Shown here in pieces: positions 33,515 to 44,201 of a DNA stretch of 64,000 nt; within the stretch, counting starts at the first letter, position 1; each line of letters opens with the position of its first letter. The position numbers and the translations under genes are program-made. The DNA is taken from contig CM061063.1 of the NCBI GenBank assembly GCA_030762895.1, forward strand, positions 78,055,836 to 78,119,835, written 5' to 3'. The notes beneath the pieces are model-generated. The model had not been told where the DNA came from and ran no database searches. It saw only the letters and a list, made by a program, of their open reading frames with translations. Source of the stretch: Sophora flavescens (Eukaryota; Streptophyta; Magnoliopsida; Fabales; Fabaceae).

Positions 33515-35769
33515 TATTTTCTTCAACATCAACTAAGAAAAACCAAAGGAAAATCCTAAGTTCTTAAGGATTTCTTTGCAAGTTTGGATCAATCTCTTCA
33601 ATATTTCTTCATCTTCAAGATGTAACATCTCTTGCTCTATGATCATGAGCCATCCTATTCCATTTCCTTCCATTGAATCATGTCCAAAACTCAATTTTCA
33701 TCTACTTTCATGTATGTATTCATAAAATTGTAGAAAATCATAGGATGATTTTTTTTTAGTTCTAATAATTTTCTATACCTCTCTACTACTCTAGGATCAC
33801 GGATCCAAGAGTATGTAAAATTTTGAAACCCCTAACCTATGTATCTATTTTGGGTCGAATCTAACCACAAAATGGGTTAGATGATTTTGCTTCATTTTTA
33901 AGTTATGACAATTTTCCCTAACTCTATACTACTCTAAGGTCCTGGATCTAAGAGTATGTAAAATTTTGAGATCCCCAGCCCATTTTTCCAATGAATGTCG
34001 AACCTAGACCTTTAGGTTTTAGGAGATTTCGTTTCATTTTGTAACTTGTTCTTTACTTGTTTGTGAAGGATTAGTTGAGTAATTGTGTTTGGAGTCTTAT
34101 GGAGGAAACTGAGAAATTCGAGATCATTTTCAGAAGAAAAATCCAAATGTTAAGGTAAGGGGGGTTTGCCTGAGGAGCTTCGATAACTATGTGTATAAAT
34201 TGTTTGGTGTGTCTGTAATTAATTCTTGTAGTTTATGGTGTTTGTTTTAAATTATTGCGTAATATTCTGTGATGCATGATTTATCTGTGAAAGCATGCTA
34301 TAAATTGCGATGTGTGAATTTATTGTTGGTTGTGAAAGCATGTGATAAATTGTGTTGTATGAAATTTTCTGTTAATTTGGTTATTGGCTGGAAGCCTGAC
34401 ATCGGTCGGTGCTCATTAGAAATTAAGGATAAAATGCTAAGAAAGTTAAAGGAATACTTTATGTTTTTGGAAAATTAATGGATTTAATTTTAAGGTGAAA
34501 ATAATAATATTTTAAGGAGTTTTAATGAAAGAATAAGTTAACGAGTGACAGCGAGTGCGTAACCGTGAAAAATTTTACTTTTGCAATTTTTTCGAAAACG
34601 ACAGAAAAATTGAAATAAATATTAGTTTTGAGAAAATAGATTTTAAAAATTGTTTGAAGGTTTATGATAAATAATTTTTCAAGAAATAAGGGTTTTTGTT
34701 TGCCTAATGGCAGTACGAGGAAAAATTATCTTTTTACGTGAGAAAAATAAATATAAGTGTCAATTTTCAAAGGGTTAATATATTTTTAGAAATAAAAATA
34801 AAAGAATTTGAGGAAAAATGATTTTTGTTACGTTTTAAAACTAATTTCATCAGAAAATGGTTTTTAGAAAAGAATTTAAGAACAACGGAAATTTTCCGAC
34901 AAACTTGGATAAGTTTTCGGAGTTTTTGTTTTGGTATTTCTGTTTCACCGAACGAAAATTCTTTGGGGGAAATAAAGGAAAGGATAAGGACCTAGGTTGC
35001 CGAGATGTCAGGCTAGTGTTCCTAAGAGGAAATTGTACTTTGGAGATGGAAAGAATTGGAATACCTGAGGAAGGGTAGTTGGGAGCTTTAACCCTCGACA
35101 AAGGATAAACGAACGACAAATAACTGTTATGATAACAACGGGTTTTATATGCAAAGTCTGGCAAACATGCCATTTTGGGCAGACGTGCCTTATGTATTGA
35201 GCTACAATATCACAAATGGTGAATTGGGTAAATTGGTTAGTTACGGACCAAAGATAAGTTCTAGGGTTTTGGGTCTTAGGGACATTCGGGTTTCGAAAAT
35301 CCAGCGAATACTTGGGGCCTGGCAACCTCGGGTCGTGGAATTCGGTTACCCAAAGACGAATGTACTCAATAGGGAACTATTCCAATATTATTTTAGGTGC
35401 TCCATCATGGTATCCCTGAACAATTGGAGCCAGACCTAAATTTAGAGGCCGATCTCATGAGACAATTGTGTTAAGGGTATCGCAGCCTAATCATTGCTCG
35501 AAGAAGGGAAGTTAGGAATCTTCAGAGAATAAAGGTCAAGACTCTTAGGAATGGATTTTGAAGTGCCATGCATTTTTGAAAAATCACGATTGAATGGTCG
35601 AGTATGAATCCCACTGGTAGGAAAATATTTACAGTATGTATATATGATGTTTGATTGAGTGTCGTGTGTGTAGTTATCATAATGAAACTCAATATTGATA
35701 TCTCACCCTTGCTTTATTTATTTTCATGTTGGGTTTCTACTATGCTTCTGTGTATATATTCGAGTACAG

Positions 35770-36275
35770 ATGAACCACACGAGTTCGATAACAAACTCGG
35801 GGATACGTTCCCTTCACTTTGACGAAGCCGAAGATGGAGGCATATGGGCGATTAACCCGGGCTCCCGTAACGCTACGTACACCGGGCCAATATGTACCAC
35901 TATGGGTACATTAGCGACGGGACCACAGACCCGTACTCACAACTTTGAGACAGTCGAGGTACCACTTCCCCCGATGTGGCTTTTGTTGAGGAATTTGGTG
36001 AATGAAGGAAATCTAGTGCATCAGTCACCATTTGATCAGCCACTTCATGCGGCAGCGCCATCGTCACCTCCAGCTCCGATCGTCATTGTTCTGGAGGAGG
36101 ATGAGGAGATGAGGAGGACCCCATGGAGGACGAGGAGGAGGTACCCGAGTATCATACTCAGGTTGTCGGTGTTGTTCCAGAGGTTGAGGCAGAGACGGAT
36201 GTATCCTCACCGGATACTCCTGCGGCCGGGGAGTACTATAGAGGTCTTCCCAATGGCTTTCATTCGGTGCGACCA
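35770..36275 (+). pseudogene. LTR-encoded ORF, 3' LTR copy
   Basis: ATG after TTCGAGTACAG. The frame is open through WAINPGSRNATYTGP, GTLATGPQTRTHNFETVEVP and LPPMWLLLRNLVNEGNLVHQ. An insertion in the Glu/Asp run near 36100-36125 shifts the tail; the ancestral tail is read in another frame as EDEEEVPEYHTQ, VSSPDTPAAGEYY and GLPNGFHS. Unlike the 5' copy it has no internal TAG. Function unknown. Confidence 0.5.
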
Positions 36276-36835
36276 GTAGTAGGACTTGTTTTGGGAAGTA
36301 GTGGTATTGTCACAGTCTGTATATCTTGGCTACTGAGAGCCATCTTTTTGATGTCGTGGTTCCGGACTACCGCCACTATATAGGTTTAGTTTATGTGTGC
36401 TTCCTTATGTTATGACTTTGGTAAATGATCTGTTAATATAAAGGTCCATATGTACAACAGTAATGATGCATATATATACGTATGTATACGGTTGTTAGTT
36501 ATCAATGTTTGGTTTGTATCGATCGAGGAAAAGAAAAAAAAATTACAACTAATTTCAAGTTAGTTAAGAAATAGAGAATTATTATTTTTTTGTGAAAGCA
36601 ACCAGTGTAAATATTTTCAGTCTTTTTGTTTCAACATGTAGCGCCAAGGAGGTGTTACACGGAGTTGTAGCAATAATAGATGCATGTGGTCAGAGCACTA
36701 AGACGGAACGTTTATTAGTCAAAGAACCAAGTTGAAAACAAAACACAAGTTAGAGAACCAAAAGTACTTTTTAGCTTTTTTCCTCTATTTTTTTTTAAAA
36801 AAAGTTAGAAGTAGTATCATATTAACTTTCTATGG

Positions 36836-36881
36836 CTGATCCTCATCTTTACTGTAGATCTACAGTAAGATGAGGTATCAG
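36836..36881. repeat. 46-bp near-perfect palindrome
   Basis: CTGATCCTCATCTTTACTG.. and its inverse ..CAGTAAGATGAGGTATCAG meet at TAGATCTA with essentially no loop. Only single-base differences break the symmetry. Confidence 0.85.
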
Positions 36882-37232
36882 TCTTTGGGTTTTTTTTTTC
36901 TTTCATTATTTTAATCTTTATATTTTACATATATTTCTTATTTATTTTCATCAGCCTTTGGTATGATTGAACAAGTCTAAGGGGTATATTAGACTGAGTT
37001 TTTTATTTTTTGAGGTGAGTATTGGAGTGAGATTTTGAAAGACTTTAAGATTATTTTATATTAAAAGGGTCTTGTGGCATCCACTCTAAAATTTGAAATA
37101 ATCTAAATAAGTCGTGATATTCAATTAGGACTTTCAGATTTTTTTAAATAGATTGTCCAAATCCGGTATTCAAAATTTTTCTAATTTCGATAGATTGTTT
37201 TGTAGAGTAGATTTTGTGTCACTTTTTAGTGA

Positions 37233-37531
37233 GAGATATAGGGTCCGTTTGTTACGAATTAAAAAAAAAGATTTTGACGTTCAATAATTTAGAGATGATT
37301 TTTTAGAGATTTTAAAAAAAATATTTCGTGTTTGTTTACAATCATAATTTTTTTTAAATATATTAGTGATTTTTTTCAAAAGCTAATGAAAATAGCTTTT
37401 CCTTTTAACAATTAAATTTATTTTTAAAAAATTATTTTTATGAAAAGCTCAAAAAACACAATCAAACTCATTAAAAATGTTTTTTTACTCAAAAAATGAT
37501 TTTTTTCCTCAAATTATCTACAACAAACACC
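37233..37531. mobile_element. MITE-like repeat
   Basis: Left end GGGTCCGTTTGTTACGAATT; right end, inverted, AGGGTGTTTGTTGTAGATAA. The TIR core G(T/G)(C/G)(C/T)GTTTGTT and the AT-rich interior suit a hAT- or PIF-type MITE. I see no clear target duplication, so the superfamily is open. Confidence 0.45.
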
Positions 37532-37721
37532 CTCGTAAATATCAAACATATTTCGGAATTCACTCAAACTCGTAAGACTTTCTTCCTCTCTGATTTATTT
37601 TCTTTCAGTCGTTCAGAGACTTTTCTTTCTGAAACACAATTTCCTTTAAAGTGAAGGTCCAAACTGATCCCCGAAAAATTTCGGAGACCCGTTTTTAATC
37701 CATGAAAAAATTAATTAATCA

Positions 37722-38104
37722 TTTAGTCCCTCAAATTTTCAAATTGGGGATACATTAGTTCCTAGATTTAGTTCCAATGTACATTTACTTGCCTACGTAT
37801 CCCATTAACCATCCTACTTGGCCGATTAATAGTCCTACATGGTCTGTGACGAACTTCCGCCGTGAAAATTCAATGAAAAGTGAAAATGTGCATAATTTTT
37901 AGGTATTTGAATTTTAAAATTGTGCACATTTTCACTATTTATTCATTTTTAACTATTTAGTCCCTCAAATTTTTAATCGTGGGATACATTAGTCCCTAGA
38001 TTTAATTCCGACGTCCATTTACTTGCCTACGTGTCTCATTAACTATCTTACTTGGCCCATAAGTGGTCCTGCATGGCCTATGACGAATTTCCGTCGTGAA
38101 AAGA
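37722..38104. repeat. Two direct copies of a ~146-bp Mutator-like terminal sequence
   Basis: 37722-37867 and 37956-38104 both run from TTTAGTCCCTCAAATTTT through GGGATACATTAGT and CATTTACTTGCCTACGT to TTCCGTCGTGAAAA-type ends, about 85% alike. Between them, 37879-37935 is an imperfect hairpin with arms GTGAAAATGTGCA and its inverse. These resemble MULE terminal repeats, but no target duplication was found. Confidence 0.6.
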
Positions 38105-38870
38105 AAATTGAAGAGTAAGGAAGAAGAATTATACCCTTGATGATGAGGAGAAGATGAAGATGAGCTAGGGTTCAAAGCTTCCAAGAGTAACAATGGATGA
38201 GTGTGTCAACAAGTGAGTGAGTAAATGAGTGAGCAAAATGAGAGAAGAAGGTGTTAGACTTAATATCTATCACTTATTTTGTACCCACTAGTACAAAAAT
38301 AAGAAATTCTCTCTCCTTTCTCTCTAAGTAACCCGTAAACCCACCCCTACCCCTCACTTTCTCTTTTCTTTCTCTGCTGTCTTTTTTTTTCTCACTTCAC
38401 CTTCTTCTCTCATTTTGCCCACTAATTTACACACTCACTTGTTGACACACTCATCCATTGTTACTCTTGGAAGCTTTCCGACGTCCATTTACTTGCCTAC
38501 GTGTCTCATTAACTATCTTACTTGGCCCATAAGTGGTCCTGCATGGCCTATGACGAATTTCCGTCGTGAAAAGAAAATTGAAGAGTAAGGAAGAAGAATT
38601 ATACCCTTGATGATGAGGAGAAGATGAAGATGAGCTAGGGTTCAAAGCTTCCAAGAGTAACAATGGATGAGTGTGTCAACAAGTGAGTGAGTAAATGAGT
38701 GAGCAAAATGAGAGAAGAAGGTGAAGTGAGAGAAGAAAAAAGACAAAGAGAGAAAGAAAAGAGAAAGTGAGGGGTAGGGGTGGGTTTACGGGTTACTTAG
38801 AGAGAGAGGAGAGAGAATTTCTTATTTTTGTACTAGTGGGTACAAAATAAGTGATAGATATTAAGTCTAA
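38006..38870. repeat. Complex direct plus inverted duplication (fold-back)
   Basis: 38006-38253 and 38477-38724 are a 248-bp direct repeat that appears identical. 38254-38476 is the near-exact reverse complement of 38645-38870, leaving a 168-bp spacer. So the block 38477-38870 was copied once partly forward and partly inverted. Minus-strand frames in both copies (MLLLEALNPSSSSSSPHHQG) look like a captured 5' exon or UTR but are not recognised. Confidence 0.9.
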
Positions 38871-39295
38871 AATAATCATGCTTTTACTTTTTGGGATCTA
38901 AAAATAAAGGTTGATAAATATATGTTTTCGAAATTCAAATTAGAGTAAATATTAATAGTTGAACTGATCAACTAAGAAAATACTCGGTTCAAAATTTAAT
39001 CTCCGATTAATGTCAAACCAGTTTATTTTCAAATCTAAAATTAAATAGAATGAAAATATGGAAATGCTTTTCTCTTAATCATATTATTTAAAAAAAAATT
39101 ATGTACTGGTAATAATAGTGACAATAACGTAAATTATTGTCTAGTAAGCGTGCATTCACTGAAATAAGTTAGTGCTAATGCACCCAATAAAATAATTCGA
39201 AGAGAGTAATTTAATTACTCAAACTAAACCGCATAACCAAATAAACATAAACATCCAAATAAAATAATTAATCATGTGTAAAAACTAGGGTGTTA
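38871..39295 (-). repeat. Possible LTR end fragment
   Basis: Read from 39295 on the minus strand it begins TGTAACACCCTAGTTTTTAC, the way Tekay-type LTRs start. It abuts plus-strand gag at 39296, so a rearrangement joined the two. Because these LTRs begin TGTAACACCC and end GGGTGTTACA, the orientation is not certain. AT-rich, no ORF. Confidence 0.4.
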
Positions 39296-39299
39296 CAAG

Positions 39300-40110
39300 A
39301 GGTCTGACTACATTTCGACGTCAGAATCCCTCACAGTTTCATGGGGATGATGAACCTGAGAAAGCGGACTTATGGATCCAAGAATTGGAGAAGATCATTG
39401 AACTCATTCTTACCTCAGAAGGAGTTAAGGTTTCATATGCGACGTTCTTACTGGTAGGGGATGCGGAGTACTGGTGGAAAGGTACTCGACAACTGCTGGA
39501 AGCTGATCATCAGGAAATTACTTGATATATGTTCAAAAACACATTTCTCAACAAGTATTTTTAGTAGAGTGTTAGAATCGAAAAAGAACAAGAATTTCTA
39601 CGGTTATACCAGAGAGATCTAACTGTTGGGGAGTATGCGGTTAAGTTTGAATCGCTCGTCAAATATTTCCGTTTTTTCAAGCACAACCAAATGAGAGATG
39701 CAAATGAGAGGTTTGAAGCAGGCTTGAGGTTTGAGATTAAAGAATCTATATTACCACTACAACTCAGGAATTTTCAAGCTCTTGTCGAGATGAGTCAAAA
39801 GATAGAGCAAATGAGAAAAGGAAGAGACAATAGAGGGAATACTGGAGGACCCTATCGGTCCAAGAACCCGTTTCAGAATCAAAACCAGAATCAGAAGGGT
39901 AAATAGGACCAGAGGAAGCCTTATTTCCGACAACCAGGAAATAACCAGAACCAGCAACAAAATCGTCTGAATGTTTATGCAACCGGAAGTGGAGGCCAAA
40001 AGAATAAAAACCAAGGTCAAGTCAGAAGATGTTTCAATTGTGGAGACATAAGGCATATGGCTGATACTTGCCCATTGACGTGGATCTACTGTCAACAACA
40101 CCAGGACAAA
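39300..40110 (+). pseudogene. Tekay copy 2 gag, truncated
   Basis: Opens in the capsid domain (FRRQNPSQFHGDDEPEKADL, FLLVGDAEYWWKGTRQ). Stops occur at about 39522 (TGA for Trp) and 39562-39564 (TAG). The frame at 39691-39906 gives FEAGLRFEIKESILPLQLRN and FQALVEMSQKIEQMRKG. A TAG at 39904-39906 precedes the zinc knuckle CFNCGDIRHMADTC at about 40034-40075. Confidence 0.9.
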
Positions 40111-40141
40111 TAAACCGACGGAGAAGGAGAGAGTTTACACT

Positions 40142-40450
40142 TTGAGCGGCGCTGAAGCTTCGAACTCCGATGATCTCATACAGGGTGATTGCGACATAGA
40201 TGGTAATCTCTTAACTGTACTTTATGATTCTGGTGCGACACATTCATTTATTTCGATGGATTGTGTGAAACTATTGAAATTGCCTATTTATTCATTACCA
40301 TATGATCTGATTGTTTCAACTCCAACTGCTAAGCCAGTTACTATCAATTCTATATGCTTGAACTATCCCATTATTATTCAGGACAGGCATTTTCTTGTTG
40401 ATTTGATCTGTTTGTGTTTAATATAGTTAGATGTAATTTTAGGCATGGAT
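40142..40450 (+). pseudogene. Tekay copy 2 protease
   Basis: SGAEASNSDDLIQGDCDIDG leads to VLYDSGATHSFISMDCVKLL with the DSGA motif at about 40226-40240. The start codon used in copy 1 (ATG) is TTG here. The frame ends at a TAG near 40424; the following codons again encode LDVILGMDWL. Confidence 0.9.
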
Positions 40451-41567
40451 TGGTTATCTTCCAGCCATATTCTTATAGATTGTGCCCATGAAACCTTACT
40501 TTTTCCTAAGGATGAGATTTCTGGACTATCAAGTAAAAGCTTCTTTGAAAGAGGGAGCTCAAGGATACATGCTACTGTTTTCCTTAGACATTAAGAATGA
40601 GTTGGACTTACAGTCCATAACTATCGTCAATAAGTTTCTTGAAGTTTTTCCTGAAGATGTACCTGGATTACCGCCTGTTCGGGACATAGAGTTCATGATT
40701 GATCTGGTACCAGGCACTGGACCGATATCCATGGCACCATATCGTATGTCGCCATCAGAGCTAGAGGACTTGAAAGATCAATTGGTGGAACTGATGAGAA
40801 AAGAAATTATTAGACCGAGTGTGTCACCGTAGGGAGCTCCAGTTTTATTGGTAAGGAAGAAGACGGGACTTCTCGTTTATGTGTAGATTTTCGTCAGTTA
40901 AACAAAGTTACAATCAAGGACAAGTATGAGCTTCCGAGGATAGACAACTTAATGGACCAGTTACATGGAGCAGCGGTCTTCTCAAAGATAGACTTACGAT
41001 CGTGCTATCATCAAATTTGTGTGAAGGAGGAGGATATCCCGAAAACAGTGTTTCGAACATGCTACAGGCATTATGAGTATCTTGCGATGCCGTTCGGAGT
41101 GATGAATTCTCCTGCTATATTCGTGTATTACATGAATAATATTGTTCGTCCTTATCTAGATCAGTTTGTCGTTGTCTTTATAGACGACATTCTAATTTAT
41201 TCTCCTAGTGAAGAAAAGCATGCTAAACATCTCAGTGTGGTTCTTCAAATTTTAAAGGAGAAACAATTATACGCAAAACTTGAAAAGTGCGAGTTTTGGT
41301 TAGATCAAGTTCAGTTTTTAGGATACGTTATCTTGAATGAAGGAATCACGGTGGATCCGTCAAAAGTTGAAGTTGTTTTAAAATGGGAAAGACCAAAACG
41401 GTAATAGAAATCCGTAGTTTCGTGGGTTTGGCGGAATACTATAGGAGATTCATTGAGGGATTTTCCAAATTGTAGGACCTCTTACCCAATTAACTAGGAA
41501 GGACCAAGCATTTATATGGACAGAAGCATGTGAAGAAAGTTTTCAGGAATTAAAGAGAAGGCTGCAT
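40451..41567 (+). pseudogene. Tekay copy 2 reverse transcriptase, cut by copia insertion
   Basis: Contains LPPVRDIEFMIDLVPGTGPI (40670-40730), FSKIDLRSCYHQICV, MPFGVMNSPAIFVYYMN and catalytic FIDDILIYS (about 41178-41204). Lesions include TAG for Trp at about 40830, a frameshift near 40862 and TAA near 41402. The connection region GLAEYYRRFIEGF follows and the sequence stops at AAGAGAAGGCTG, where the copia LTR begins. Confidence 0.9.
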
Positions 41568-43147
41568 TGTTAAGTCTCTAAAATGTCTGATGTGCATTTT
41601 CCTAAGTTTTGATGAGAACTAAACATTGGTTAATGATTTAATTAACCTGTCTATCTAGTGTGCAGATTAAATAATAGAATCATCCGTCCAACACTGTAGT
41701 GATAGAAGCTCATGTCCAACATAAGTGATAGAAGCTCACGTCCAACACTGAAGTGATTGAAGCTCACGTCCAACGCAAGTGATAGAATCTCACGTCCACT
41801 TAAGTGATAAAAGCCAGCGCCCACTAAAGTGATAAAAGCCAGCGTCCACTAAAGTGACAGAAGCGCTCGTCTACTGAAGCGATAGAAGCGCTCGTCTACT
41901 GAAGTGATAGAAGTGCCCATCCACTAAGGTAACAGAAGCGCTCGTCCACACAAGTCTTTGGACATGCTGAGTCCTTAATATGGAACTCGTCTACTAGGTT
42001 ACGTTCAACCAGTTAAAGGAGTATCCGTCCAATGACATAGCATTTGGAGCTCATCTACTGGCCCAAATGTAAAATCTTAAATGGCTAGATGGACGCAACT
42101 ATTTTCAAGATGGACGTGCTTATCCTATGAACGCGAATTCTATAAGAATTATCATAATCTTATTTCAAGAACCAGAATCAAGAAAAGTCATAAGTTACTC
42201 TTTCAAGTAACCTCGGATATTAGTACCAAAGACCAGTTAAAGAATGCTTCCAACATGTTTTATTCCCTAGTACCTCTGGTCCTCACACGAAAAGGGAATT
42301 GTATTCAACAAAGTACAAAAATCTCTCTGCACAACTCTGATATGGCTGTATCACGATGCATAAAGCCATGATCCTTCATGTTAGAGTACAACCAACGTTC
42401 CTATTGCATTAATGGCTGCCCAGAACGACTCTATTGCATTTAATGAAGTTCTGCTTGAAGATGAAGCATATGGAATTGAGAATAGAGAATAGAGAATACA
42501 CATAGCATCAAAGAGCCATTACTCTGCGCATTAATATCTTCATTATTTCATTCTGTATTCTTTAATCATTTGAAGTTATTACGCGGAATTTCCTAAGCTT
42601 TACATTTAAACCACTCTCTGAGTGTTAGTGAAAGATATGTCTATGTGAGGTTGTATTTATTACAAAGCAAATCTCTCAAACAAACTTGAGTGAGCCTGAA
42701 GAGGCTAAGTGTGCAAAGAATACTTGTCTTGAGACTGAAGAGGCTAAGTGTGCAAAGAATACTTGTCTTTAAGCCTGCAGAGGCTAGGTGTGCAAAGAAT
42801 ACTTATCTTGGAGCCTGAAGAGGCTAGGTGTACAAACAATACTTGAGTCTGTAACCTGATCCGTTATAGTGGATAAATCTTGGTGCTACCAAGGACTGGA
42901 CGTAGCTCTTTGCTTTGAAGAGTGAACCAGGATAAATAACTGTGTCAATCGCTCTTTCCTTAAACTCTTTAGTTGCTTTAGTTTTATTATGTCTATCAAG
43001 TGGTGTGTTTGCCAAAAGTCACCTATCCATCCTGTATCCTTCCACTCGTCCAAACCTAGCTTCTGTTTGCGAAAAGATTTCAACTTTGCTTAAATTCTGA
43101 TAAACACAATTCAACCCCCCTTCTCGTATTTATAGTTTTCTATTTCA
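41568..43147 (+). repeat. 5' LTR of the SIRE-like element with two internal tandem arrays
   Basis: Begins TGTTAAGTCTC and ends TCTATTTCA. Array one, about 41695-41950, has roughly ten copies of a 25-28-bp unit (GTGATAGAAGCTCACGTCCA type). Array two, about 42685-42850, has four copies of a 39-bp unit (CCTGAAGAGGCTAAGTGTGC then AAAGAATACTTGTCTT). Confidence 0.85.
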
Positions 43148-43217
43148 GTTGGTATCAAAGTTCAGCCTCTGGGTTGAGCATCTACATTGTAGAGGTAAAA
43201 GGTCCTGAAGAATAGAC

Positions 43218-44117
43218 ATGATTGTTGGAGCTAGTTCAAGTGGAAGTCACCAGACTGAAGGAGCTTTCCTAACCAAACCTCCTTACTTCAATGGAGAAAA
43301 CTACAACTATTGGAAATATAGATTTCAATGGTTCATTCTATCTACAAACTCAAATCTTTGGGATGTCATTACAGATGGTCCATTCATTCATAAGAATGAT
43401 GATAACACTGACAAACCAAAAGCTCAGTGGACTGCTGCAGAAAAGACAAAATGGGAGCTGAACCACAAAGCTAGATATAACATCATTTGTGCTCTCAGTC
43501 CTGAGGAGTTTGATAAGGTATGTGCTTGTGACTCTACCAAGGAAATATGGGACACTTTAGCTATCACACATGAAGAAACAAAGGAAGAAGCCAATCTCTG
43601 TTTGATGGCCAACACTGACTCAGGCTCAGACGATGAGGTACATCCTGACTATGTGGAATTACTTGATGCCTATGAGGAGTTGATGGAGGAATCCAACTGC
43701 TTATCTAAAGCATTCAAATCCCTCAAGAGAGAGTATGTAAAGCTCACTAATGAGCATAAACAAAAATCTCAAGAGTGCGAGAAGCTGGCTTAAGAGAACA
43801 GTGAGCTGAAGACTGAAAAGTCTAATGAAGCTAAGATCTCAAGTGAAATATCACCATCTGAAGAAGTTGAAAAACTTCAACAGAGTGTGGAAAAGCTCAC
43901 TTCTGATCTTGCCAAATTTGTTAATGGTAGAGACAATCTGACTAAGCTACTTGGCAGTCAGAGGCACTCTCTTAACAAAGAAGGTATTGGATATGTCCAT
44001 CAGACACATCATAAAGTATCAACTAAAGCTTCTATAGTATCTGCTAAGTCAACTGTAACCAAATCTACACCTGTTTGTAACTTTTGTGGAAAAACTGGAC
44101 ATGTTATGTCTAAGTGA
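43218..44117 (+). pseudogene. SIRE-like gag, internally deleted
   Basis: From the ATG at 43218: TKPPYFNGENYNYWKYRFQW, then LSPEEFDKVCACDSTKEIWD and TLAITHEE, the conserved copia gag core. The sequence then jumps to TKEEANLCLMANTDSGSDDE, which normally lies much later, so about 100 or more residues are missing. A TAA at about 43791 interrupts a coiled-coil-like part (LMEESNCLSKAFKSLKREYV). The frame resumes at 43887 and reaches the zinc knuckle VCNFCGKTGHVMSK, which ends in a TGA before its last Cys. Confidence 0.87.
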
Positions 44118-44201
44118 AGGAAGTCTTCACAGACTCCTAGAACTAACAAAAAGGACCCAGAAAAATATGGGTACCTAAAGATCAAATAATTTTTGTTGTA
44201 G

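Larger units (their letters stand above)
24424..36659 (+). mobile_element. Complete Tekay-like Ty3/gypsy chromovirus (copy 1)
   Basis: A 12.2-kb plus-strand element: 5' LTR, primer-binding site, gag, protease, RT, RNase H, integrase with chromodomain-like end, 3' LTR. A perfect target duplication CGGAG flanks it (24419-24423, 36660-36664). Domain order and the integrase C-terminus place it in the chromoviruses; long LTRs beginning TGTAACACCCC point to the Tekay/Del lineage. Many stops and at least two frameshifts mean it is not autonomous. Confidence 0.95.
32895..36659 (+). repeat. 3' LTR of Tekay copy 1
   Basis: 3,765 bp, TGTAACACCCCG...GGTGTTACA, clearly similar to the 5' LTR over its full length with scattered substitutions and small indels. 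Confidence 0.95.
36665..37721. other. Non-coding stretch with a palindrome and a MITE-like repeat
   Basis: Host sequence next to the Tekay target duplication. It holds the palindrome at 36836-36881 and the MITE-like repeat at 37233-37531; the remainder is AT-rich without features. Confidence 0.5.

Noticed and set aside
24424..36659. Integrated plant pararetrovirus or other viral sequence
   Set aside because: LTRs, primer-binding site, target duplication and a chromodomain-type integrase identify a Ty3/gypsy retrotransposon; no movement protein or coat protein is seen.
41695..41950. CRISPR-like or satellite array
   Set aside because: Short degenerate tandem units within a copia LTR; no spacer structure and no long array.
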